DNA of 23,371 nucleotides from an uncultured Bacillota bacterium (GCA_937916565.1 CALFSR010000029.1:1-23371); one strand, 5' to 3'. Counted from the first letter of the stretch, positions 1-7,677 are shown. The notes: a model not told the origin generated them from the letters alone. A program made the numbers and translations.

Positions 1-69
1 TACGCCGCGACGGGCGACCCGCTGGGGCCGGACCCCTGGTGCCTGTTCAGTCCGTGGCGCACCAGCTAG
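1..69 (+). CDS. C-terminal fragment of an unidentified protein (5' end outside window)
   Basis: Frame 1 is open from the window edge to a TAG at 67-69 and encodes 22 residues ending in LFSPWRTS. The fragment is too short to assign. It reads toward the copper/oxidase block on the same strand, so it may be the end of an upstream respiratory gene, but that is only position-based inference. The next 264 bases hold no convincing gene, so it is probably not in one transcript with the SCO gene. It could also be a chance open frame. Confidence 0.3.
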   Translation, partial: YAATGDPLGPDPWCLFSPWRTS

Positions 70-243
70 CGTCGCCAAAGCCTTCCTCGCCGCCAGGCTC
101 TCTGCAGCCAGCGTCGCAGCAGCTTGCCTTCGGAAACCCGGCACGAGCGCGCTGACGCGACCAGCGCCGGGCCATTGAAACCGCGGGCCGCCTGCCTGCG
201 GGCACCGCCGCACGGACGCGTGTCCCATGACCAGGGGAGACAA

Positions 244-266
244 ATGTCCTTCGGGTGTCAGGACAT
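244..266. promoter_or_regulatory. Inverted repeat upstream of the copper chaperone/oxidase block
   Basis: ATGTCCT (244-250) and AGGACAT (260-266) form a perfect 7-bp inverted repeat around a 9-nt spacer, about 70 bases before the SCO start codon. It shares the ATGTCC half-site with the 20-bp palindrome at 10235-10254. It may be a regulator operator or a small hairpin; no regulator is assigned. No strong promoter hexamers are visible downstream; TTGTTG with TAAAGT at 17-nt spacing is a weak possibility. Confidence 0.35.
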
Positions 267-333
267 CCCTATCTTGTTGTCTGGACCCGCGTCTCGTAAA
301 GTTCCATGCTAGGGGAGACGAGGTGAAAATTCC

Positions 334-957
334 GTGACCCGGACCAAAACGAGGCGGCTTGGGATCCTGGCCGCCCTGATTGTCATTGTCGGGGCGCTGG
401 GCTGGGCCGCCTGGAGCGTCTACGGGCCTAAGCCCCTGTCGCAGCAGTCGTGGCACGGTTTTCTGTTGGACCCGCCCCAGCCCGCGCCTGAGCTGGGGCT
501 TATCGACCAGCACGGCCAGACGTTCCGCCTCGCCGACCAGCGGGGGCGGGCGGTAATGTTGTTCTTTGGCTACACCAACTGCCCGGACGTCTGCCCGGCG
601 ACGCTGATCTATTACAGCCAGGTCAAGCGGGAACTCGGGCCGCTGGCCGACAAGGTGCGGTTTGTGTTTGTGACGGTGGACCCCGAGTACGACACGCCGG
701 AGCGGCTCCGGGAGTACGTCGCGCGGTTTGACCCGACGTTTTACGGCCTGTGGGGAAGCCCCAAAGACCTGGAGCCCGTGCTGAGCAATTACGGGATCTA
801 CGTCGAGAAGGTCGAGAACGAAAACTCGCCCGTCGGCTACTGGGTCAACCACACTGCGCTAAGCTTCGTGGTCGACCCGCAAGGGCGGCTCATCCTGGCG
901 TTCCCGTTTGGCGTGGAACCCAAGGACATGGCCGACGACCTGCGGCGCATCATCTGA
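334..957 (+). CDS. SCO1/SenC family copper chaperone for cytochrome oxidase assembly
   Basis: A membrane-anchored thioredoxin-fold protein of 207 residues, expected on the outer face of the membrane, where SCO proteins deliver copper to (or reduce) the CuA site of oxidase subunit II. Residues 8-30 form the membrane anchor. The copper/redox motif CPDVCP supplies C83 and C87, and the third ligand is H173 in VNHTALSF, so all three canonical ligands are present. The GTG start at 334 follows a GAGGTG ribosome binding site at about 320-325. The oxidase subunits lie 1.6 kb downstream on the same strand, with another copper chaperone between, which fits a dedicated assembly role. Family assignment is firm; the exact biochemical role (copper donor or thiol reductase) is inferred. 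Confidence 0.93.
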   Translation: MTRTKTRRLGILAALIVIVGALGWAAWSVYGPKPLSQQSWHGFLLDPPQPAPELGLIDQHGQTFRLADQRGRAVMLFFGYTNCPDVCPATLIYYSQVKRELGPLADKVRFVFVTVDPEYDTPERLREYVARFDPTFYGLWGSPKDLEPVLSNYGIYVEKVENENSPVGYWVNHTALSFVVDPQGRLILAFPFGVEPKDMADDLRRII

Positions 958-1045
958 GCGCCGGCTGACGGGGACTCGCCGGCTGCCGTGAGCCGCCGGC
1001 GACGACTAGGCGACGAGAACTGGCTTGGGAGGCAAGCGAACGAAG

Positions 1046-1651
1046 ATGCAAGAAACGCCGCGCATGACGGGTAGGACCCGGTTCTTGCTGTTCCTAGTGA
1101 TCTTGGCCGGCGTGGCGGTGGCTCTCGCCCTGATGGGGGGCGCGTCCGCCCAAACCGGCGGCGATCATAGCGCGCACACCGGTGCCGCTAACGGTGCCGC
1201 CCACACCGGCGCCGCCCTGGACAGCCTGGAGATCACCGGTGCGTGGGTCCGGCCCGCGCCTTTGGGCGACAACAGTGCCGCCTACTTCACCATCACCAAC
1301 CACGGTACGGCCGGCGTGGCCCTGATTGGCGCCGAGACGGATGCCGCCCGCATGGCCGAGATTCACGAGACGGTCATGGAAGTGGCTGTCGTCGACGGGC
1401 GGTTGGTGCAGAACATGCAGATGCGGCACATGCATGAACTGGTCATCCCCGCGGGCGCGAGCGTCAGCCTGCGGCCCGGCGGCCTGCACGTGATGCTCAT
1501 GGGGCTGACGCGGGACCTGGAGGCCGGGCAATCGATCACGCTGCGGCTCATCGCGGCCGACGGCCGCCACCTGGACCTGGTGGTGCCCGTCAGCCAGGGC
1601 GAGCCGCAGGAGGATGAACACTTGCACGAGCACGGCGGCCACGGCCATTAG
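1046..1651 (+). CDS. PCuAC-family periplasmic/exported copper(I) chaperone
   Basis: PCuAC (DUF461) proteins bind Cu(I) and pass it to CuA of cytochrome oxidase together with SCO. From the ATG at 1046 the protein has 201 residues: an N-terminal hydrophobic signal or anchor ending near ASAQ, a linker with scattered histidines, then the cupredoxin-like domain. The family H...M...HxM copper site is visible as EIHETVMEV followed by GGLHVMLMGL. The C-terminus is histidine-rich (EHLHEHGGHGH), probably an additional metal-binding tail. A GGGAGG at 1027-1032 lies 13 bases before the ATG; an in-frame TTG at 1025 and ATG at 1064 are alternatives. It sits between two SCO-type genes in the oxidase block. 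A strong terminator hairpin overlaps its stop codon. Confidence 0.9.
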   Translation: MQETPRMTGRTRFLLFLVILAGVAVALALMGGASAQTGGDHSAHTGAANGAAHTGAALDSLEITGAWVRPAPLGDNSAAYFTITNHGTAGVALIGAETDAARMAEIHETVMEVAVVDGRLVQNMQMRHMHELVIPAGASVSLRPGGLHVMLMGLTRDLEAGQSITLRLIAADGRHLDLVVPVSQGEPQEDEHLHEHGGHGH

Positions 1652-1668
1652 GCCGCCGTGCCCTTTTT
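1630..1668 (+). terminator. Rho-independent terminator overlapping the PCuAC stop codon
   Basis: An 11-bp perfect stem (1630-1640 with 1651-1661) closes a 10-nt loop and is followed by CCTTTTTGA. The TAG stop codon (1649-1651) lies in the loop and the first base of the right arm, so part of the stem is coding sequence for the His-rich tail. This would end or attenuate a SCO-PCuAC transcript before the downstream SCO-like and oxidase genes. Confidence 0.75.
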
Positions 1669-1747
1669 GACCGCCGGGGGCGCCGGGAGGAACTCCGGTC
1701 CTAGGCAAGAAATGTGACAAAAATCGAGCAATCAGGGGTAATCGTCA

Positions 1748-2524
1748 GTGGCCAAAGAAGCCAGTCTGCCCAGAAAAGCCCATCTAGGTACAACAGCCGG
1801 CATTGACGCACAACGTCGAAGCGGGTGGAAGGTCGCGGGGCTTGTGGTGCTCCTGGCGCTTGTGGCTGGAATTTTGTACTTCGCTGTCGGCCGGCCGGTG
1901 CAGGTGCTGCCCCGGGGCCAGGAAGTTCCCGCCTTTGACCTGATCGACCAACACGGCACGGCCTACCGGTATCCCGACCGTGCCTTGCCCGTCAACGTAT
2001 ACGTCGTCGCGGCCGCGTGGGACAACGCGGCCACCGAAGCGGTCGTCCCGCTGCTCGAGGAGATCGACGCCCTCGTCGCCGACCAGGGGTGGGAGGATAT
2101 GGTCCACGTCGCCTGGATCACGCCCGACCCCGAGCGGGATGATGTCGCCGCCATGGCCGCCTTGGCGGAGCGGGTGCCGCTGCCTGAGCGGCTGGACGTG
2201 GCCCTGCTCACCGGCGCCCCGGTGACGACCCGGCTCGTCGTGGGCGGCGGCTTTGGCATCTATGTGGGGACGGCCCAGGCCGCCGGCGGAACGGCGCCTG
2301 GTTTTGGCCGGCAGGCCGCGGCAGCGGCGCCGGCCGTCGTCTACGAACCCGCCATGGTGCTGGTGGACGACATCGGCTACGTGCGGGTCCGTTACGGGGT
2401 GCGCAGCCTAAGCCCGTCCCGGCTCACCCGGGACATCGGCCTGCTGGTCAAGGAGGCGCAGGCCGAAGGAGCGGGCCGCCTGATCTACGAGGCGGCGCAC
2501 CTGTTCGTGTGCTACCCGCGGTGA
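1748..2524 (+). CDS. SCO-like thioredoxin-fold membrane protein lacking copper ligands
   Basis: This 258-residue protein has a cytoplasmic N-terminus, one membrane segment (about 29-47) and an external domain that begins like the SCO protein at 334-957: both contain LIDQHG at the same place. Aligning from there, the SCO cysteines C83 and C87 fall on W91 and A95, and the ligand H173 falls on a Glu in VYEPAMVLVD. The only cysteine is near the C-terminus (C255 in FVCYPR). It is therefore a degenerate paralogue that cannot bind copper in the SCO manner. GTG start at 1748; the ribosome binding site (AGGGG, about 1734-1738) is modest. It lies 18 bases before the subunit IIa gene, so a structural or assembly role for the ba3 oxidase is plausible. 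Alternative: simply a thioredoxin-fold protein of unknown function. Confidence 0.8.
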   Translation: MAKEASLPRKAHLGTTAGIDAQRRSGWKVAGLVVLLALVAGILYFAVGRPVQVLPRGQEVPAFDLIDQHGTAYRYPDRALPVNVYVVAAAWDNAATEAVVPLLEEIDALVADQGWEDMVHVAWITPDPERDDVAAMAALAERVPLPERLDVALLTGAPVTTRLVVGGGFGIYVGTAQAAGGTAPGFGRQAAAAAPAVVYEPAMVLVDDIGYVRVRYGVRSLSPSRLTRDIGLLVKEAQAEGAGRLIYEAAHLFVCYPR

Positions 2525-2542
2525 CGGAAAGGGGGTGACGCG

Positions 2543-2680
2543 ATGGCTGCCCACTCGTCTAGGCCGGGCGCAAGGGACACCGAAACTCCCAAGGGGACCT
2601 GGACGATCCTGTTGGGGTACGCCGCGGTGATCGCGGCCCTCTGGGGCTACATGTACTTGACGATGCTCTTGCAGCGGTAG
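2543..2680 (+). CDS. cbaD: ba3-type cytochrome c oxidase subunit IIa (45 aa)
   Basis: A short gene encoding 45 residues. The hydrophilic N-terminus is followed by PKGTWTILL and a single transmembrane helix ending LTMLLQR. This is the architecture of the Thermus ba3 oxidase subunit IIa: about 34 residues, a PKG motif just before one helix, encoded before subunits II and I. The helix packs against subunit I in the Thermus structure. An AGGGGGTG ribosome binding site precedes the ATG at 2543. The gene order IIa-II-I matches Thermus. The call rests on the motif, size, helix and position together; the sequence alone is too short for certainty. Confidence 0.85.
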   Translation: MAAHSSRPGARDTETPKGTWTILLGYAAVIAALWGYMYLTMLLQR

Positions 2681-2741
2681 GCTGCACCCGACCTGTTGAC
2701 GCAGGCAAGGCCACCCACATTGCTGCTGCGGAGGTAAGGCC

Positions 2742-3215
2742 ATGCACATTGATCGTTATGAACGAATGTGGATCACTATCAGCGGCGGGCTGCTGATCGT
2801 CTTCGCCATCGCACTCGGCTTCAGCTCCGTGGTGCTGGGCGTCCGGCTGCCTGGCCTGAGCGACCAGCTGCTGCCGACGGCGGCTGCGGGCCCGCACGAC
2901 ATCAACGAGGGCTGGGTGCGGCAGCTCGCGCCGGGCCGGTACGAAGTGAACATGCGCGCCCGGGTGTGGAATTTCAACCCCGGTGAGATCCGGGGTCCCG
3001 CCGGTTCCACGGTCACGTTCTACATCCACAGCGAAGACATCATCCATGGGTTCAAGATTAAGGACACGACGGTCAGCCTGATGATCATCCCGGGCCAGAC
3101 CGCCAAGGCGACGTACACCTTCACCGAACCCGGGGAGTACCTGTTCGTCTGTCACGATTACTGCGGCGCCGGCCACCACTTCATGAGCGGCCGCGTCATC
3201 GTGGAGGAGTTGTGA
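2742..3215 (+). CDS. cbaB: ba3-type cytochrome c oxidase subunit II (CuA)
   Basis: 157 residues: one N-terminal transmembrane helix (about 10-34) and a cupredoxin domain outside the membrane that accepts electrons from cytochrome c. The binuclear CuA ligands are all visible: H102 (IIHGF), then C137, C141, H145 and M148 in CHDYCGAGHHFM, with D139 in the position that contributes a backbone carbonyl. E7 in RYERMW aligns with Thermus ba3 Glu15 of subunit II, the reported entrance of the single K-type proton path. The GGAGG ribosome binding site lies just before ATG 2742. The stop is 1 base before the subunit I start, so the two are translationally coupled. Length is typical of B-type subunit II, which has one helix rather than two. 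Confidence 0.95.
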   Translation: MHIDRYERMWITISGGLLIVFAIALGFSSVVLGVRLPGLSDQLLPTAAAGPHDINEGWVRQLAPGRYEVNMRARVWNFNPGEIRGPAGSTVTFYIHSEDIIHGFKIKDTTVSLMIIPGQTAKATYTFTEPGEYLFVCHDYCGAGHHFMSGRVIVEEL

Positions 3216-3216
3216 T

Positions 3217-4893
3217 ATGGCAGCGACGAACGTGGCAAAAGGCGTTGCGGACGCGTATACTCCGCCGGTCACAGAACGGAAGCTGTCGCTGGCGTTCATC
3301 GCGGTCGGTTTCGCCCACCTGCTGATCGGCGTCCTGCTGGGGTTTTTCCAGGGCCTCGAGCACGCGGGTATTGACCTGTACGCGTACTTGCCGCTTATCC
3401 GGCACTACTACCAGGGCCTGTCGATCCACGGGGTCTTCAACGTCCTGGTGTTCACGACGTGCTTCATCGGCGGGTTTCTGTTCTTTGTGGTCGGGCGCGG
3501 CCTCAAGCGGCCGCTGGAGTCGGCGAGCCTCGGCTGGCTGACCTTCTGGCTGTCGGCCGTCGGCGTGATCCTGGTGGACTACACGCTGTTCACCAACCAG
3601 GCGTCGGTGCTGTTCACCTCGTACGCCCCGCTCCAGGCGCACCCGCTCTATTACATCGGCCTGGCGCTGGTCGTCGTGGGCACGTGGCTGATGCTGGTCA
3701 TTTCGCTGCGCACGACCTTCGCCTGGCGGCGGGAGAATCCCGGCCAGCGCATCCCGCTCATCGCGTTTGGCGCGAACGTGACGCTCATTATGTGGACGAT
3801 GGCGTCCATCGGTGTCGCCATCGAGTTCGTCGGGTTCCTGATCCCGTGGTCCCTCGGGTGGCTCCCCGGCACTGACCCGCTGCTTATGCGGACGCTGTTC
3901 TGGCTGACCGGCCACCCGATTGTGTACTTCTGGCTGCTGCCGGCGTACATTTCTTGGTACTTCATGGTGCCTAAGCAGGTAGGCGGGAAGCTGTTTAGCG
4001 AGCCGCTGGCGCGCCTTGCCTTCCTGCTGTTCATCCCGCTGTCGCTGCCGGTCGGTTTCCACCACCAGTACCTGGACCCCGGCGTCTCCGAAGGGTACAA
4101 GGCGATCCACGCCTTCCTGACCTTCGCGGTCTTTATGCCCAGCGCCATGACGGCGTTCACGGTCCTGGCGTCGCTTGAGATCGGCGGTCGGGCCCGGGGC
4201 GGCAAGGGCCTGTTGGGCTGGGTGACCAAGCTGCCCTGGGGCGACGCGTCGGTGTCCGCGCAGCTGCTGGCGATGGTCCTGTTCTCGCTGGGCGGCGTCA
4301 GCGGCCTGATCAACGCGTCGTACAACATGAACCTGGTCGTGCACAACACCATGTTCGTGCCGGGCCACTTCCACCTGACGGTCGGCTCGGCCGTGGCGCT
4401 CACCTTCATGGGCGTTTCCTACTGGCTCGTGCCGTACCTGACGGGCAAGCGGCTCTTCAGCAAGCGCATGGCCGCCTGGCAGCCGTGGCTGTGGTTCTTT
4501 GGCATGCTCATCATGTCCCGCGGCATGAGCTGGATGGGCATGCTGGGCGCCCCGCGGCGCACCGCTCTCGGCTCCGCGTCGTACTTCCTGGCCGAGTGGA
4601 CGCCGCCCGCGTGGATGACGGCCATCGGTGGCGTGCTTCTGACGACCAGCGGCCTGCTGTTCTTCATCAACCTGTTTGGCACGCTGTGGGCTTCGCCCAA
4701 GGCGGCTGCGCAGGAGCAGCAGGTGCCCCTGGCCGAGCCGTACGAGGAGAACGGCACCCTGCCCAACTGGCTCGACCGGTTCACTCCGTGGGTGACGACG
4801 ACGGCGATCATCGTGCTCATCACCTACGGGCCGACGATCTACCGGTTGATCACCGACCTCGATCTTTCCTGGACCGGGCTGCGGCCGTACTGA
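3217..4893 (+). CDS. cbaA: ba3-type (B family) cytochrome c oxidase subunit I
   Basis: 558-residue multi-helix catalytic subunit that reduces oxygen and pumps protons. Metal ligands fall at H233, H282 and H283 (CuB), H384 (heme a3), and H71 and H386 (low-spin heme), with the cross-linked tyrosine at Y237 in HPIVYFW. Except for the first histidine these numbers coincide with those of the Thermus thermophilus ba3 enzyme as I recall them. The K-path analogue residues Y244, Y248, S309, T312 and T315 are also present, and the A-type D-path is not expected in this family. The ribosome binding site GGAGGAG lies inside the end of the subunit II gene. No heme synthesis genes (ctaA, ctaB) are in the window. 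Confidence 0.97.
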   Translation: MAATNVAKGVADAYTPPVTERKLSLAFIAVGFAHLLIGVLLGFFQGLEHAGIDLYAYLPLIRHYYQGLSIHGVFNVLVFTTCFIGGFLFFVVGRGLKRPLESASLGWLTFWLSAVGVILVDYTLFTNQASVLFTSYAPLQAHPLYYIGLALVVVGTWLMLVISLRTTFAWRRENPGQRIPLIAFGANVTLIMWTMASIGVAIEFVGFLIPWSLGWLPGTDPLLMRTLFWLTGHPIVYFWLLPAYISWYFMVPKQVGGKLFSEPLARLAFLLFIPLSLPVGFHHQYLDPGVSEGYKAIHAFLTFAVFMPSAMTAFTVLASLEIGGRARGGKGLLGWVTKLPWGDASVSAQLLAMVLFSLGGVSGLINASYNMNLVVHNTMFVPGHFHLTVGSAVALTFMGVSYWLVPYLTGKRLFSKRMAAWQPWLWFFGMLIMSRGMSWMGMLGAPRRTALGSASYFLAEWTPPAWMTAIGGVLLTTSGLLFFINLFGTLWASPKAAAQEQQVPLAEPYEENGTLPNWLDRFTPWVTTTAIIVLITYGPTIYRLITDLDLSWTGLRPY

Positions 4894-4922
4894 GCCGGCA
4901 ACGGCAGGATGAGAGGAAAAGC

Positions 4923-4957
4923 GGGGGCCCCGGGGACATCCTTGGGGCCCCCCCTTC
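4923..4957. terminator. GC-rich hairpin after the oxidase operon
   Basis: A 9-bp perfect stem (4923-4931 with 4944-4952) encloses a 12-nt loop, 29 bases after the oxidase subunit I stop. Only CCTTC follows on the plus strand, so it is weak as a classical terminator. The remaining sequence up to 5165 shows no gene and no clear promoter. Confidence 0.5.
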
Positions 4958-5165
4958 GTCCGGCGCACCCCGCGGCGAGCATGCCGGGTGGCTCGCAGGT
5001 TTCCCGGCTCGCGCGCGATGTTTCCCACACGCCGGGCGCCGCGCCAGTATGGAAGCGGTATGGAAGGAAAGCGTATCGGGCCTGTGGAAAATCGTGCACA
5101 CTACGACGGAAAACGGAAACGCGCGGCGGCGGCCGCGGCTGCCGCACCAGGAGGAGGATGCACCG

Positions 5166-6299
5166 ATGGCGGAAGCGGCGCTCAATCCGGAGATGCGGCT
5201 GGCCGGTTCTCCCACGCTGGCGTTTACCGTCGTGGGCGAACCCACGAGCGAGGCGGCGAGAAGGTTGCTCGCCGGGCTCAAGGGGCGCCTGGAGGCGCGG
5301 GGGCATGAGTACCGCGAGGCGCCCGACGAAGGCGTGGGGCTCGTCATCAACGTTTTTGACCCCGAAAAGCCTCGCTCGTTCCGGCGGCGCAGCCAGGCGG
5401 TGTTTGTCTTGGGCGTAACGGAGGTGTCCGAGCGTCCCTCCAGCGTCTTGCACGCCGGCTACCCGCTCCTCATTCGCAGCCTCAGCAACCTTTTGCTGTA
5501 CATCGTCAACGACGGCGGCCGGGCGGAACCCCACTTCGTCACGCTGGAGCAGGGGGCGTATTCGGTGTCCGGCGACCTGCCGGAGGCGCAGCTGTACGAA
5601 GCCCTCTACCACCGGGTGGCGCCCCTCGCGTCGAGCCGGCTCGTGATCAACAACATCTTTGAGCCCGACCTGCCGGAGGAGCTGTGGGAGGGCGATGAGT
5701 TCACCGAGCGGCTGCGCTGGGCCGGGCAGGAGCTGGACAAGCTCAACCTGCTGCCGGCGCCCTTCCCCATCCAGGAGCTTTTGTCGGAGGACGAGTGGCG
5801 CCACGTTCAGCGGCTGTACTCGCTTGGCGGCTTAAGCTACGGCAACTTGAGCGTACGCAAGGACGCGACGCGCTTTTGGATGAGCGGCAGCGGCGTCAAC
5901 AAGGCGGACCTGCGCATCATCGGCAGGGACATGCTGCTCGTCAAAGATTACGATCCCGAGCGGGGCGCGATGATCCTTAGCGTGCCGCCCCACGTGAAGC
6001 CGAACCGGGTGTCCGTGGACGCCATCGAGCACTGGATGATCTATCGCGAGCACCCGTCGGTGGGCGCCATCGTGCACGTGCACGCGTGGATGGACAACAT
6101 CCCGTCGACGGAGATTAACTACCCGTGCGGCACGTACGAGCTGGCCCATTCGGTGGCGCAAAAAGTTCGGGAGGCGCCCGACCCGTCCCGGGCGGTGGTG
6201 GGCCTGCGCAACCACGGGCTGACCATCACGGGGCGGAGCCTGGAAGACATCTTCGAGCGCATCGAAGGGCGCATCATCCCGCAGGTGCCCATGACCTGA
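5166..6299 (+). CDS. Class II aldolase/adducin-family protein with an extra N-terminal domain
   Basis: 377 residues. The C-terminal half (about 210-372) is a class II aldolase/adducin fold: SYGNLSV, MSGSGVNK, then zinc-binding H304 and H306 in HVHAW and H350 in NHGLTITG. Such enzymes cleave or epimerise sugar phosphates or act as dehydratases; the substrate cannot be read here. The first ~190 residues are an additional domain not found in stand-alone class II aldolases (usually about 200-230 aa), containing alternating hydrophobic strands such as AVFVLGVTEV; I do not recognise it. ATG 5166 is chosen because AGGAGGAGG sits 8 bases upstream; a longer open frame back to 4485 overlaps the oxidase gene and is rejected. 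The alcohol dehydrogenase starts 1 base after the stop, which implies a shared pathway. Confidence 0.85.
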   Translation: MAEAALNPEMRLAGSPTLAFTVVGEPTSEAARRLLAGLKGRLEARGHEYREAPDEGVGLVINVFDPEKPRSFRRRSQAVFVLGVTEVSERPSSVLHAGYPLLIRSLSNLLLYIVNDGGRAEPHFVTLEQGAYSVSGDLPEAQLYEALYHRVAPLASSRLVINNIFEPDLPEELWEGDEFTERLRWAGQELDKLNLLPAPFPIQELLSEDEWRHVQRLYSLGGLSYGNLSVRKDATRFWMSGSGVNKADLRIIGRDMLLVKDYDPERGAMILSVPPHVKPNRVSVDAIEHWMIYREHPSVGAIVHVHAWMDNIPSTEINYPCGTYELAHSVAQKVREAPDPSRAVVGLRNHGLTITGRSLEDIFERIEGRIIPQVPMT

Positions 6300-6300
6300 C

Positions 6301-7677
6301 ATGGAAGCGCTCCGGTTTCGCTTCAGCCCCCTGCGCTACGCCTTCGCCAAGGCGGTGGGGACGTTTTACCCGGCGGTGTTTATCAGCCGCGCCGGGTGCT
6401 TGGCCTACGGCGACGTGCCCGAGCCTGCCCTGCCCGGGCCGGACTGGGTCAAGGTGGAAACGCGCCTGGGCGGCATCTGCGGCAGCGACCTCAACCTGAT
6501 CAGCCTGCGGGACAGCCCGGCGCTGTCGGTCTTTTCGAGCTTCCCGTTCGTCATCGGCCACGAGAACGTCGGCATCGTCCGGGAAACCGGCGCGAACGTT
6601 TCGGAGCTGCGCCCCGGGCAGCGGGTGGTGGTGGACCCCCTGCTGCCGTGCGCGGCGCGGGATTACGCCCACCAGTGCAAGAACTGCCGGGCCGGGGACC
6701 CGAGCCGCTGCCTGCGGTTCGCGGAAGGCGCCCTGGCGCCCGGCCTCTTGATTGGTAGTTGCCGGGATACGGGCGGCAGCTGGGGAGAGGTGTTCGTCGC
6801 CCACCGGGAGCAGGTCATCCCGGTGCCGGACAATGTGAGCGACGAAAACGCCCTGTTGGCGGAGCCGCTTGGCTGCGCCCTGCACGCGGTGGATGTGGCG
6901 GGGCGGCCCGAGGGCAAGTCGGTGCTTGTCATCGGCGGCGGCGTCATCGGTCTGTGCACCGTGGCAGCCTTGCGGCTTATGGCGCCGGGGTGCCGCATCA
7001 TCGCCCTCGTGCGCCACCCGTTCCAGGCCGACATGGCGCGCCGGCTCGGGGCGGATGAAGTGCTCATGCCCCGGGGCAAGGACGTCTATCCCACGGTGGC
7101 GCAAGCCCTCGGGGCCAAGCTGCTTAGGCCCGTGCTCGGGCCGCCGGTCTTTGTGGGCGGCGCGGACGTGGTGTATGAGTGCGCCGGCAGCGACCGGGCG
7201 CTCGCCGACGCGTTGCGCTTCGCCGCTCCGGGCGGCCAGGTCGTGCTGCTCGGGCTCGCCGCGATGCCCAGGGGCATAGACTGGAGCTTCGTCTGGCTCA
7301 AGGAGCTCCAAATCCAGGGCGTGTTCGCCGCCGGCTCGGTGCGGACCGAAGCCGGGACCGTGCCGTCCATCAAGCTTGCGATCGATCTCTTTGCCGAGGG
7401 TAAGCTGGATCTGTCGCCCCTTGTCACCCACCGTTTTCCTTTCCGCGATTATCGCCGCGCTCTTGCGACGGTCACGGCCAAGCGCAGCTCAGGCTGCCTC
7501 AAGGCGGTGTTCGTCGCCCCGGCTCATGAGGCTGCCCTTAAGGCGGGCGGTACCGCCACCGGGCAGTCGTCCGGCGAGTCCTCGCACGCAGGTGGCAGCG
7601 AGTCCTCGCAGGCAGCCGGCAGCGAGCCGGGCGCTTCCGGCGGGGAGTCCGCCGCCGGCCTTGAGCGAGCATCGTAG
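6301..7677 (+). CDS. Zinc-dependent alcohol dehydrogenase (MDR family)
   Basis: 458-residue medium-chain dehydrogenase/reductase, expected to oxidise an alcohol or polyol with NAD(P). The catalytic zinc motif is seen as C60 (GGICGSD) and H87-E88 (GHEN). A structural zinc site is present at C117, C126, C129 and C137. The Rossmann motif IGGGVIG lies near 211-217. The last ~50 residues, after the normal C-terminus, are a low-complexity Ser/Gly/Ala/Glu tail not needed for the fold. The ATG at 6301 is 1 base after the aldolase stop, so the two are almost certainly translated from one message. Substrate is unknown; coupling with a class II aldolase suggests a sugar- or polyol-derived compound. Confidence 0.9.
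   Translation: MEALRFRFSPLRYAFAKAVGTFYPAVFISRAGCLAYGDVPEPALPGPDWVKVETRLGGICGSDLNLISLRDSPALSVFSSFPFVIGHENVGIVRETGANVSELRPGQRVVVDPLLPCAARDYAHQCKNCRAGDPSRCLRFAEGALAPGLLIGSCRDTGGSWGEVFVAHREQVIPVPDNVSDENALLAEPLGCALHAVDVAGRPEGKSVLVIGGGVIGLCTVAALRLMAPGCRIIALVRHPFQADMARRLGADEVLMPRGKDVYPTVAQALGAKLLRPVLGPPVFVGGADVVYECAGSDRALADALRFAAPGGQVVLLGLAAMPRGIDWSFVWLKELQIQGVFAAGSVRTEAGTVPSIKLAIDLFAEGKLDLSPLVTHRFPFRDYRRALATVTAKRSSGCLKAVFVAPAHEAALKAGGTATGQSSGESSHAGGSESSQAAGSEPGASGGESAAGLERAS

Noticed and set aside
124..312. 62-residue plus-strand frame before the SCO gene
   Set aside because: No ribosome binding site and no protein-like pattern; the inverted repeat at 244-266 lies inside it.
3196..5028. 610-residue open frame on the minus strand opposite the oxidase genes
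   Set aside because: It is antisense to clearly recognised oxidase subunit I, is rich in Arg/Gln/His typical of reverse-frame GC-rich translation and has no known motif.
4485..5165. N-terminal extension of the class II aldolase frame
   Set aside because: It overlaps 400 bases of oxidase subunit I in another frame; a strong ribosome binding site supports ATG 5166.
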